DNA of 16,115 nt from JBIKLM01 sp044375105. Its GTDB lineage: Bacteria; Planctomycetota; UBA1135; GCA-002686595. Position 1 is the first letter of the stretch, and each line of letters opens with the position of its first letter. The stretch is from the NCBI GenBank assembly GCA_044375105.1, contig JBILNK010000096.1, positions 1 to 16,115 on the forward strand, in the 5' to 3' direction. The notes below the pieces were generated by a model that saw only the letters and a program-made list of their open reading frames with translations, made no database searches and was not told the origin of the DNA. Position numbers and translations under genes: made by a program. Below are positions 8,057 to 14,537 of this stretch, in pieces.

Positions 8057-8494
8057 ATGCCGTCCCCCCGCGCCCTCCGCCCCCTGGCCTTCGCCTCCCT
8101 GTTCCTCCCGGCCGCCGCCCTGGCCCTGGGCCTGTCCGCCCAGGCCCCGGCCCCCCAGGAGGGGGACCTAACCCCGCGCATCGCCGCCCTCGAGCAGGCC
8201 CTGGCCGCCCAGACCCAGCGCCTCGAGCTGGCCGATCAGGAGCGCCAGCAGATGCTGGCCAAGGTCAGCGCGCTCGAGGCCTGCCTGACCGGCCAGGCCA
8301 AGTCGATCGACGAGTTGGTGGCCAGCCTCGGGCGGGTCGAGAGCCAGGGCTTCACCGCCGGCATCAACCCGAAGTCCCGGGAGGAACTCCTGGCCGGGCT
8401 GCGCTCCTACCTGGGCGCGCAGAAGGAAGCGCTGGGCAAGCTCGAGTCGAAGCCCAAGGCCAGCGCGCCGAGCGGCCGCGGCGCGCCGCGCTGA
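8057..8494 (+). CDS. Small secreted coiled-coil protein, unrecognised
   Basis: The 145-residue product has a convincing signal peptide: basic MPSPRALR, hydrophobic core to about residue 27, probable cleavage after LGLSAQA. The mature part is mostly helical. Residues about 38-97 form a continuous heptad-like coiled coil (IAALEQALAAQTQRLELA, then AKVSALEACLTGQAKSIDEL) with one Cys. A short conserved-looking segment GFTAGINPKSREELLAGLRSYL (100-121) and a basic Pro/Gly-rich tail follow. I do not recognise the family. It lies 165 nt after the MFS gene and 117 nt before xerC, so it is probably a separate transcript. The 7892-8056 gap contains no clear promoter hexamers that I would defend. Confidence 0.72.
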   Translation: MPSPRALRPLAFASLFLPAAALALGLSAQAPAPQEGDLTPRIAALEQALAAQTQRLELADQERQQMLAKVSALEACLTGQAKSIDELVASLGRVESQGFTAGINPKSREELLAGLRSYLGAQKEALGKLESKPKASAPSGRGAPR

Positions 8495-8597
8495 GCTGCG
8501 CGGCGGAGCCTTGCTGCGCACACATCCCTGTGGCGCCGTGGGCAGAGGCGCGGGACAGCCTGCGGGCTCGAGCGCGCGTCGCCCTCGGCTGCGCTGC

Positions 8598-8603
8598 TAG
8601 GCT
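8598..8603 (+). promoter_or_regulatory. Possible -10 box (TAGGCT) of xerC
   Basis: TAGGCT lies 8 nt before the xerC ATG and fits a TANNNT -10 element. There is no convincing -35 at 16-18 nt. If used, transcription would start at or very near the ATG and the mRNA would be leaderless, which would agree with the lack of a good Shine-Dalgarno. Confidence 0.3.
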
Positions 8604-8611
8604 CAAACTCC

Positions 8612-9544
8612 ATGGCGGCGGATGCGAGCGTCGAGGGCCGGCAGGCGCCTCTCCCCTGGCGCCAAGCGATCGAGGCCTGCCTCTCGGCCAAGCTCTCGCA
8701 GCGCGGGGCCTCGCCCCACACGCTGCGCGCCTATCGCTCCGACCTGCTCGATTTCGCCGCGGCCTTGGCGGATCTGGGGCTGGCCGCTCCGGCGGGACTG
8801 ACCTCAAGGCACCTGCGGCTGTACCTGGCCGGGCTCGATGAGCGCGCCCTGCAGCGCAGCTCGATCCAGCGCAAGCTCTCCGCGGCCCGGGGCCTGTGCA
8901 AGCACCTGCTGGAGCGCGGACAGATCGACCAGGACCCGACCCTCTCGCTGCGCCGCGCCCGGCGAGCCACGCGCCTGCCCAAGGCGCTCTCCGAGGGCGA
9001 GGTCGAAGCGCTGCTGCACGCGCCGGACGTCAGCACCCCGGCGGGACGTCGCGATCGCGCGCTGCTCGAGGTGCTCTATTCGGCCGGCACGCGCGCGGCC
9101 GAAACCGTGGCCCTCGACCTGGCCGACCTGGACCTGGAGGCCGGGCAGGCCCGCGTGCTCGGCAAGGGCAACAAGCAGCGCCTGGTGGCCCTGGGGCCTC
9201 TGGCGCTGGCGGCGCTGCTCGACTACCTCGAGGACCCGGGCCGGCCGAAGCCTTCGGCAGACGCCGCCGGCGCGGTGTTCCTGAACCGGCGCGGCGGGCG
9301 CCTGACCACGCGTTCCTTGCAGCGCATCGTGGCGCAGCTGGCCCTGGTGGCGGGCCTGCGGAGGCGGCCGAGCCCGCACACCCTGCGGCATTCGTTCGCG
9401 ACGCACCTGCTGGACCGCGGGGCCGATCTGCGCGCCGTGCAAGAGCTGCTCGGCCATGCGCATCTGGCGACCACCCAGATCTACACCCATGTCAGCCTCG
9501 AGCGGTTGAAACACGTCTACGAGCGCGCTCACCCTCGGGCCTGA
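8612..9544 (+). CDS. xerC: Tyrosine recombinase, XerC-type
   Basis: The 310-residue product has the normal length and two-domain layout of Xer recombinases. An N-terminal SAM-like core-binding domain spans about 15-105 (SPHTLRAYRSDLLDF, SSIQRKLSAARGLCKHLLERG). The catalytic domain has the full set of active residues: R161 (YSAGTRAAE), K185 (GKGNKQR), H256 and R259 (HTLRHSFATHLL), H282 (LLGHAHL) and the nucleophile Y291 (TTQIYTHVS). The C-terminus, VYERAHPRA, resembles XerC rather than XerD. XerC with XerD resolves chromosome dimers at dif during division. The usual GLRxSE around the first Arg is GTRAAE here, a mild deviation. No dif-like 28-mer was recognised nearby. The tail faces a tRNA-Glu 3' end about 600 nt away, but nothing else suggests a phage or island integrase. 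Confidence 0.92.
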   Translation: MAADASVEGRQAPLPWRQAIEACLSAKLSQRGASPHTLRAYRSDLLDFAAALADLGLAAPAGLTSRHLRLYLAGLDERALQRSSIQRKLSAARGLCKHLLERGQIDQDPTLSLRRARRATRLPKALSEGEVEALLHAPDVSTPAGRRDRALLEVLYSAGTRAAETVALDLADLDLEAGQARVLGKGNKQRLVALGPLALAALLDYLEDPGRPKPSADAAGAVFLNRRGGRLTTRSLQRIVAQLALVAGLRRRPSPHTLRHSFATHLLDRGADLRAVQELLGHAHLATTQIYTHVSLERLKHVYERAHPRA

Positions 9545-9930
9545 GGGGCTCAGAAAGAATCGACTCGGTCTGCGCCCGAGCGGCCGGACCGGCCGATCGC
9601 TTGCGTTGGCGCCGCCATCCGGCGGACAACGAGTTTGGGATCGTCGTTGCGCGCCGATTTTCTCCCCGCCATTGATCGAAGCCGCCCGCGCTCTCCCAGG
9701 CGCGCGCCCGGGGCTCCGGCATCCGCCCACCAGCCGCCTCCCGGTCGCCGGCTCGTGCCCGGGGAGGCCGCCCTCCCCGCATCGATAGCAGCCTCGCCTT
9801 CCGAGGCGATTCCTCGCGCAGGCGCGCAGACTCGGTCCAAAGCGTCGGTTGCTGCTCCAAGACTCCACCTCAGCGTGGCTGCGGAGCGCAGCCTCGACTC
9901 CCCGGCACGGCGGCTCAGATCGGTTCCTCG

Positions 9931-10020
9931 GCCCGCATGCCCGGCCCAGTTCCCGAGCCCGGTTTGCCAGCCCGATTCCCAAGACCAAAAGCCGCGCCCA
10001 GTTGCAAAGCCCGCTTTCCC
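9931..10020. repeat. Degenerate 12-nt repeat array with G-quadruplex motif (minus strand)
   Basis: On the plus strand, imperfect units with approximate consensus GCCCGNTTNCCC recur: 9931-9942, 9943-9954, 9957-9968, 9970-9980 and 10009-10020, with a more degraded stretch between the last two. On the minus strand, the G-runs complementary to 9932-9934, 9940-9942, 9945-9947, 9952-9954 and 9958-9960 have loops of 5, 2, 4 and 3 nt, which fits the canonical four-run G-quadruplex rule. The 9545-9930 part of the same gap has no gene I can support. Confidence 0.6.
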
Positions 10021-10027
10021 GGCGCGG

Positions 10028-10099
10028 CCCACTCTGGACGCATCGCACACTCTGGACGCATCGCCCACTCTGGACGCATCGCCCACTCTGGACGCGCCG
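10028..10099. repeat. 18-bp tandem repeat, four copies
   Basis: Four adjacent copies of an 18-bp unit (core ACTCTGGACGCATCG) start with their cores at 10031, 10049, 10067 and 10085. The first three cores are identical; the fourth ends GCGCCG instead of GCATCG. The unit is a multiple of three, so reading frames pass through it (TLDASP, SGRIAH or, on the minus strand, VGDASR repeats), but none of these frames looks like a real gene. It lies 42 nt beyond the CCA end of tRNA-Glu. Confidence 0.9.
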
Positions 10100-10141
10100 C
10101 CTATCTCCTCGCCGACCGCGCCCCGAGGCCGCTGTGGAGAC

Positions 10142-10219
10142 TGGTGACCCGTAGGGGATTTGAACCCCTGTCGCCAGGATGAAAACCTGGTGTCCTAGGC
10201 CTGACTAGACGAACGGGCC
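10142..10219 (-). tRNA. tRNA-Glu(UUC)
   Basis: A complete cloverleaf reads on the minus strand. The acceptor stem pairs GGCCCGT with ACGGGTC (one G-U pair), the anticodon stem is CCAGG/CCTGG around the loop TTTTCAT with anticodon TTC, and the T-arm is GGGG-TTCAAAT-CCCC. The discriminator is A and the CCA end is encoded (10142-10144). A good sigma-70 promoter lies immediately upstream. Confidence 0.97.
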
Positions 10220-10234
10220 AGTCGCGAGGCGGGG

Positions 10235-10263
10235 AAGATAGGCACGCTCCAGGGGCGAGTCAA
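10235..10263 (-). promoter_or_regulatory. Sigma-70-type promoter of tRNA-Glu
   Basis: On the minus strand a -35 TTGACT (10258-10263) and a -10 TATCTT (10235-10240) are separated by exactly 17 nt. The predicted start is about 8 nt before the first base of the tRNA. Five of six -35 bases and four of six -10 bases match consensus in an otherwise GC-rich stretch. The remaining 10264-10476, up to the next gene end, shows nothing else recognisable. Confidence 0.75.
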
Positions 10264-10476
10264 TGCGAATCTCGGGCCAGTTCGTGCGGCTCGGGGCGCC
10301 CGGGCCCTTGGGCTGGAGCAGCGCACGCGCTGGGGAGGTCCCGCGGGGCTGCGCGAAGCGCTCATGCCGGCGCTGGCGGCGCCTCGCCGCTGAGAGCGCC
10401 CATGCGAGCGCCGGGGCTGCGCGGACGGGGCGCGGGAGCGAGGGCCGAGGCCGCGGCGTTGGCCGCCCCGGGCGCC

Positions 10477-11742
10477 CTATCCGGCGGGCAGCCAGCCGCT
10501 GGCGGCCAGGCGCCCGAAGGCGTGGGCGTACTCGGCTTCCAGGCGCTGGACGAGCGCCTCGGGGCCGCTCTCGGCGCCGGCCAAGAGGCTCCAGGTGTAG
10601 GTCTCGAGCTCGAGGTGCAGCTCTGCCAGCCCCCAGCGGCCCGGATCGGCGAGCAGCGCGGCGAGCAGCTGATCGGCGTGCGCCTGGGTCGTGGTCAAGC
10701 CTCCCGCGGCGGAGAACACCCCCGTGTGGCCGAGGGGCACGTGGAAGTGGCAGCGCCATTCCTCCGCGGCCAGCCAGCGCGGATCGCTGGCGAGGCCGTT
10801 CGCAAGCTCCGGCAGGTCCCCGGCGCGCAGCAGGCGGCCGTCGGGCAGGCGCGCGCTGGTCTGGTGCAGGAAAGTCGGCTCGTCCATGGCCAGCAGGCGC
10901 GCCCGGCCGGCGGCGTCCAGGCCGGGAGCGGGCAGGCACAGCGCGCTGGTGTACTGGAACTTGCCCAGGGGGCGTCGGGCGGCGCGGGCCCGCTCGGCCG
11001 CCTGTTCGGGCACTTCGAACTCGACCGCGGCATGGCAGGCGTCCAGACACAACCCGAAGGAGCCCTGCTCGGGCCCCGCCTCTGCAGCGAGGCCCGCGGC
11101 GGCGCGCCAGGCCGGCACGCGCGCGAGCCATTCGGCGCTGTCGTTGGCGCTGGAGCGTGGCTCCGGCTCGATCGCCAGCACCAGCCGCGGATCCCCCGCG
11201 GTGCGCAGGGCATCGAGGGCCTGCGCGGTGCGGCCGAGGCCGGTCGCCAGGGCGGCGGAATCGGGCGCAGCCGCGCTCTGGTGGGCGCCGGCGTGGGTGC
11301 TGATCGAGAGGTGCCGGGCGGGACGAGCGGGCCCGCGGCGTAGGTCGCGCTCGAGCTCCAGGGCCAAGCGCGCGACGCCCAGGGTGTAGGCCTGTCGGCG
11401 CGGCTCGTCCCAGCGCGGCTCGAACACAGCGGCCTTGAGCCCCGCACGGTGGAAGCGCCCGATCGGAAAGGCGTTGAACGTGAAGGGATCCAAGCCGCCC
11501 AGGCGACACAGCTCGCGCAGCGCCACACGCGCGGCGGCGCGCTGGAGCAGCTCTTCCACGGCCGGCTCCGGCAGGTAGAGACCGACGCCGAAGGGCCGGC
11601 CGCCGCCCAGCCCGCGGGCCAGGGGCATGGCGACGTCCCGCAGGCCCTCGAGGACCCCGGCCAGGTCCTCGGCCGGATGCACGTTGAGGCAGTAGGCCAG
11701 GAGCACCGCCCGGCCCGGATGGTCCCGATGGACGAAGCGCAT
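10477..11742 (-). CDS. eboE: EboE-family TIM-barrel protein (metabolite traffic family)
   Basis: The 421-residue product resembles EboE, a xylose-isomerase/sugar-phosphate-isomerase-like TIM barrel from the Ebo clusters implicated in moving secondary-metabolite precursors to the periplasm. Recognisable segments are AYCLNVHPAEDLAGVLEGL (16-34), FGVGLYLP (51-58), FTFNAFPIGRFHRAGLKAAVFEP (87-109), WDEPRRQAYT (111-120) and LSISTHAGAH (145-154). Possible metal or catalytic positions are E192 (AIEPEP), D234 and H237 (LCLDACHAAVEF), H332/H334 (CHFHVPL) and E377/E379 (LHLELETYTW). I chose the ATG at 11742; 30 residues upstream are low-complexity and overlap the intergenic gap. It follows the Trm112-like gene by 46 nt and may be co-transcribed. 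No EboA, EboB, EboC, EboD or EboF partner is in the window, so the trafficking role is only inferred from family; a generic sugar isomerase is the alternative. Confidence 0.75.
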   Translation of the reverse strand: MRFVHRDHPGRAVLLAYCLNVHPAEDLAGVLEGLRDVAMPLARGLGGGRPFGVGLYLPEPAVEELLQRAAARVALRELCRLGGLDPFTFNAFPIGRFHRAGLKAAVFEPRWDEPRRQAYTLGVARLALELERDLRRGPARPARHLSISTHAGAHQSAAAPDSAALATGLGRTAQALDALRTAGDPRLVLAIEPEPRSSANDSAEWLARVPAWRAAAGLAAEAGPEQGSFGLCLDACHAAVEFEVPEQAAERARAARRPLGKFQYTSALCLPAPGLDAAGRARLLAMDEPTFLHQTSARLPDGRLLRAGDLPELANGLASDPRWLAAEEWRCHFHVPLGHTGVFSAAGGLTTTQAHADQLLAALLADPGRWGLAELHLELETYTWSLLAGAESGPEALVQRLEAEYAHAFGRLAASGWLPAG

Positions 11743-11788
11743 CGACGGGGCGCGACTCGGTCCGGGAGCGCCTCGGCTCCCGGAGGTG

Positions 11789-12034
11789 TCACAGGGGGAG
11801 CCCCTCGTCCACCAGCAGCACCGGGATGCCATCCCGGATCGGATAGGCGAGCTTGCCGTCGGCGCGGACCAAGGCCGCCTCGACCGGCTCGCGCACCGCC
11901 TGGCCGGCCACGTTGCGCTGGCGGCCTTCGGCGATGGCGCGGCCGAGCTGGGCGAGCAGCTCGGGGCCGGCCTCGGCCAGGGACTGGTGGGTGGCCGGGC
12001 AGGCCAGGATCTCGAGCAGGTCCTTGTCGATCAT
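11789..12034 (-). CDS. Trm112-like (UPF0434/YcaR) small protein
   Basis: The 81-residue product opens with MIDKDLLEILACPATHQSL, the start of Trm112/YcaR-family proteins, and closes with the family C-terminus GKLAYPIRDGIPVLLVDEGLPL. Family members are small partners, for example activators of methyltransferases in archaea and eukaryotes; bacterial roles are poorly defined. It is longer than YcaR because of a helical insertion, about residues 22-50. Only one cysteine (C12) is present, so the zinc-binding Cys set of Trm112 is absent. It reads divergently from the gene at 12098, with 63 nt between starts, and precedes the EboE-like gene. No clear Shine-Dalgarno is seen. Confidence 0.88.
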   Translation of the reverse strand: MIDKDLLEILACPATHQSLAEAGPELLAQLGRAIAEGRQRNVAGQAVREPVEAALVRADGKLAYPIRDGIPVLLVDEGLPL

Positions 12035-12085
12035 CGAAGCCTGGGGACGGGGCGGGCCAGCGGAGCGCCGCTCGCCGCGGGAGAC

Positions 12086-12091
12086 TAACGT
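12086..12091 (+). promoter_or_regulatory. Possible -10 box (TAACGT), leaderless-type spacing
   Basis: TAACGT ends 6 nt before the ATG at 12098, in a gap that is otherwise nearly all G and C. There is no Shine-Dalgarno and no good -35. The arrangement is what a leaderless transcript would need, and it repeats at 14526-14531. Confidence 0.35.
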
Positions 12092-12097
12092 ATCGGC

Positions 12098-13150
12098 ATG
12101 ATCCCTCCGGCGTCGGTTGTCCTATGCCTGCTGGCCGCCCCGTCTGCTCCGGAGCTGGGAGGCGGCCAACTGACCGGCCTGGAAGGCTGGGGGCTCGAGC
12201 AGCTCGGGCGCCGGCTCGGGGAGGCGCCGATCGGGCCCTGCCCGGTGGAGCGCTGGCCGGCCGCCTTCGACCCGCAGGAGTTCGAGCGGCTGCAGCCTTT
12301 CGAGCGCTGGGGCGAGCTGCTGCTGGCCGGCGAGCGGGAGAGCCCCGACCCGGCCATGGCGGCCGAGCACTGCCTGCTGATGCTGGCCCAGGGGCGGCAC
12401 GACGAGGCCTGGCGCGCTCTGGCTGCGCTCCCGGGGCCCGGCCAGGCGGCAGCCCTTTGGCCGAGGTTCCTGCCGGGCCTGCCGCCGGGCGGCGCGCCCG
12501 GCGAGCTGGTGCTCGCCCCGGGGGCCGTGCTGCGGCCCGCCCTCCCGCCGCCGGTCTCCGGCGACCCCCGGGTGATCCTCGAGGCGCGGCGCGCCGAGGT
12601 GCACGGCCTGGCCGTGGGGGCTTCCCGGGTCGATCTGTGCTTCGAGCTACGCCTCGAAGGCATCGAGGTCAGCGCCACCCTGGTCAGCGGCCCGGCGGTC
12701 GAGTTCGCCTGCGTGCTGCCCTGCCCCGCGGGCTTCGAGCGCTTCAGCGAGTACGCCGATTGGACGCGCATCGACCCGCCGGGGAGCCCGCTGCCGATCC
12801 GGCTGACTCCCGGTGGCGAGCCCTGGAAACTCTGGGGACGCTTCCTGCAGGTGCGGCAGACCTTTCCAGGCGAGCTCGGCCCCTCGGCCCAGCTGCCGGC
12901 ACGGGTCGAGTCGGCGGGTTTGGCCTTGGTGCTGACGCCCGGCACGGCCGAAGCCGCCTGCCTGGCGCACCTGGCCCCCGTGCTCGGCGGCTTGTTCGCC
13001 GTGCCCGTCTCGATCGAATTCGAAGGCGGCCCCCCCTCGCCCGGGGACCCGGTGCGTTTGCGCCTGCCGCCCGGGCCGGGCCTGCAGCCCAAGCTCGCCC
13101 GGATCCTGGCTTTGGCGGAATCGGCCCACCGCGCCCGGAAGGTGCGCTGA
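12098..13150 (+). CDS. Unrecognised exported protein
   Basis: I do not recognise this 350-residue protein. A short hydrophobic N-terminus (IPPASVVLCLLAAPSAPE) could be a signal peptide or a lipoprotein signal with Cys10, though no clean lipobox is present. Residues about 85-125 contain a TPR-like helix pair (AAEHCLLMLAQGRHDEAWRAL). From about 135 on the sequence looks like beta-rich domains with many Gly/Pro turns (VILEARRAEVHGLAVGASRV, FELRLEGIEVSATLVSGPAV). A short conserved-looking Trp stretch, PWKLWGRFLQVRQTFPGEL, lies at about 246-264. Its stop is 11 nt before the pepP-like start, so the two are probably co-transcribed. Coding status is supported by the frame length, codon bias and packing. 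Envelope localisation is an inference from the N-terminus alone. Confidence 0.7.
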   Translation: MIPPASVVLCLLAAPSAPELGGGQLTGLEGWGLEQLGRRLGEAPIGPCPVERWPAAFDPQEFERLQPFERWGELLLAGERESPDPAMAAEHCLLMLAQGRHDEAWRALAALPGPGQAAALWPRFLPGLPPGGAPGELVLAPGAVLRPALPPPVSGDPRVILEARRAEVHGLAVGASRVDLCFELRLEGIEVSATLVSGPAVEFACVLPCPAGFERFSEYADWTRIDPPGSPLPIRLTPGGEPWKLWGRFLQVRQTFPGELGPSAQLPARVESAGLALVLTPGTAEAACLAHLAPVLGGLFAVPVSIEFEGGPPSPGDPVRLRLPPGPGLQPKLARILALAESAHRARKVR

Positions 13151-13161
13151 CTCGAGGCCCG

Positions 13162-14502
13162 ATGAGCGCGGGGGATCTGCCCTTCCCGGAACACGTGTTC
13201 CGGGGGCACCGCGAGGTGCTGCTCGAGGGCTTGCGCTCCCGGGGCGCCGCGGCCCTGCTCTGGTCCGGCCGGCGCGTCCGCCGCGGCGGAGACCTGTGGG
13301 AGCGCTTTCGGCCAGCCGGGAATTTCTTCTATTTGGCCGGCTTGGCCGAGCCGGAGGCGGCGCTGCTGCTGCTGCCGGACCGGGATCAGGGCCAGTGCCT
13401 CGTCTTCCTGCGCCCGAACGACCCGCACGAGGAGGCCTGGGATAGCCCGCGGCTCGGCGTCGCCGCGGCCAGCGAGCGGCTCGGAATCGACGAGGCGCGT
13501 TCGATCGAGGCCCTGCCCGCGGATCTGCCCAGGCTGCTCGCGGGGCGTCGGCGCCTGCTGGTGAGCGCTGGACAAGACCCGCGCTTCCCCGGAGAACTCG
13601 CGGCCTGGCTTTCGGGCACGGCGCTCGGCGACCCCGCGGGCTGGATCGATGCGGAGGAGCTCCTGCTCGAGCAGCGTCTGATCAAGGGCCGCAGCGAGCT
13701 CGAACTCATGCGGCGGGCGGCCGAGGTCGCCGCGGCCGCCCATTTCGACGTGATGCGGAACCTGCGCCCCGGAGCCTCGGCCCTCGAACTGGAAGGGCAC
13801 TTCGCACTGGCGCTGCGGCGCGGGGGAGCGCGCGAGGCTTTTCCCACGCTGATCGCCGCCGGAGACCGAGCCCTGTGCCTGCACGACGACGGCAATCGGC
13901 AGCGCCTGGAGGTGGGCCAGCTGGTCTTGGTGGATGGCGGCGCGGAGCTCTCCGGTTACTGCAGCGACGTGACCCGCTGCCTGCCGGTCGGAGGGCAACT
14001 GGATCCGGTCCAGCGAGCGCTGCTCGAGGCCCTCTTCGCGATCCAGGACCGCCTGGTGCGGGCGATCCGTCCCGGGCTCCCCCTGGGAGCCCTGGAGGAA
14101 CTCGGCGCGCGCCTGCAGTGCCAGGCCCTGGTGGACCTGGGCGTGCTCCGGGGGCATCCGGAAACCCTCTTCGCCGCATCGGCCCAGCGCCGCTACACCC
14201 GCCACCGGCTGTGCCATTTCGTCGGGCTCGACGTGCACGACGGCGGCACCTCGGCCCTCGAACCCGCACGCCCCTTGGCGCCGGGCATGGTGCTCGCGAT
14301 CGAGCCCGGCTTCTATCTCGGCCGACGGGACCCAGAGCTGGGCGCCAACTGGCGCGGCCTCGCGGCGCGGCTCGAAGACCAGGTCCTGGTGACCGCAACG
14401 GGCGCGGACCTGTGGACCTACGGCGCCCCCCGGGCCCCCTCCGAGGTGGAAGCCGCCTGCCAGCTGGGGCTCTCGGCGCACGGCGGGTCTCGAGGGCGCT
14501 GA
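13162..14502 (+). CDS. pepP: Xaa-Pro aminopeptidase, M24B family
   Basis: The 446-residue product matches PepP in length and two-domain layout; it would remove N-terminal residues preceding proline. The N-terminal AMP_N-type domain (about 8-140) contains FRPAGNFFYLAGLAEPEAALLL and FLRPNDPHEEAWDSPRLG. The pita-bread catalytic domain has all five metal ligands: D258 (LVLVDGGAE), D269 (GYCSDVTRCLPVGG), H352 (HRLCHFVGLDVHDGG), E381 (LAIEPGFYL) and E405 (ARLEDQVLVT). H359 matches the second active-site His and H241 (CLHDDGN) the upstream conserved His. No signal peptide is present, so it should be cytoplasmic. The start is ATG at 13162 with GAGG as Shine-Dalgarno a few bases upstream; the open frame extending further upstream is a shadow of the preceding gene. 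Confidence 0.94.
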   Translation: MSAGDLPFPEHVFRGHREVLLEGLRSRGAAALLWSGRRVRRGGDLWERFRPAGNFFYLAGLAEPEAALLLLPDRDQGQCLVFLRPNDPHEEAWDSPRLGVAAASERLGIDEARSIEALPADLPRLLAGRRRLLVSAGQDPRFPGELAAWLSGTALGDPAGWIDAEELLLEQRLIKGRSELELMRRAAEVAAAAHFDVMRNLRPGASALELEGHFALALRRGGAREAFPTLIAAGDRALCLHDDGNRQRLEVGQLVLVDGGAELSGYCSDVTRCLPVGGQLDPVQRALLEALFAIQDRLVRAIRPGLPLGALEELGARLQCQALVDLGVLRGHPETLFAASAQRRYTRHRLCHFVGLDVHDGGTSALEPARPLAPGMVLAIEPGFYLGRRDPELGANWRGLAARLEDQVLVTATGADLWTYGAPRAPSEVEAACQLGLSAHGGSRGR

Positions 14503-14525
14503 GAAATCCTCTCCACGCGCGGCCG

Positions 14526-14531
14526 TAGCAT
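14526..14531 (+). promoter_or_regulatory. Possible -10 box (TAGCAT), leaderless-type spacing
   Basis: TAGCAT ends 6 nt before the ATG at 14538, the same offset as the TAACGT box before 12098. No clear -35 is present, and the GGGGG between box and ATG is too close to the start to act as a normal Shine-Dalgarno. It may drive a separate transcript for the membrane-protein gene. Confidence 0.3.
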
Positions 14532-14537
14532 GGGGGC

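Noticed and set aside
10028..10099. CRISPR array
   Set aside because: The 18-bp units are directly adjacent with no unique spacers, and no cas genes are present.
9550..10147. Possible repeat-containing proteins on either strand (VGDASR, TLDASP or SGRIAH repeats)
   Set aside because: Several overlapping frames are open at once, composition is low complexity, and no start has a supporting signal. The repeat is better described as DNA repeat.
8612..10219. Genomic island with integrase beside a tRNA-Glu attachment site
   Set aside because: The recombinase is XerC-like in size and C-terminus, I saw no duplicate of the tRNA 3' end, and the flanking genes and base composition look chromosomal.
10294..10477. 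Distant inverted repeat (GGGCGCCCGGG and CCCGGGCGCCC) flanking the gap before the EboE-like stop
   Set aside because: It is short, pure G/C and about 170 nt apart in GC-rich DNA, so chance is a sufficient explanation.
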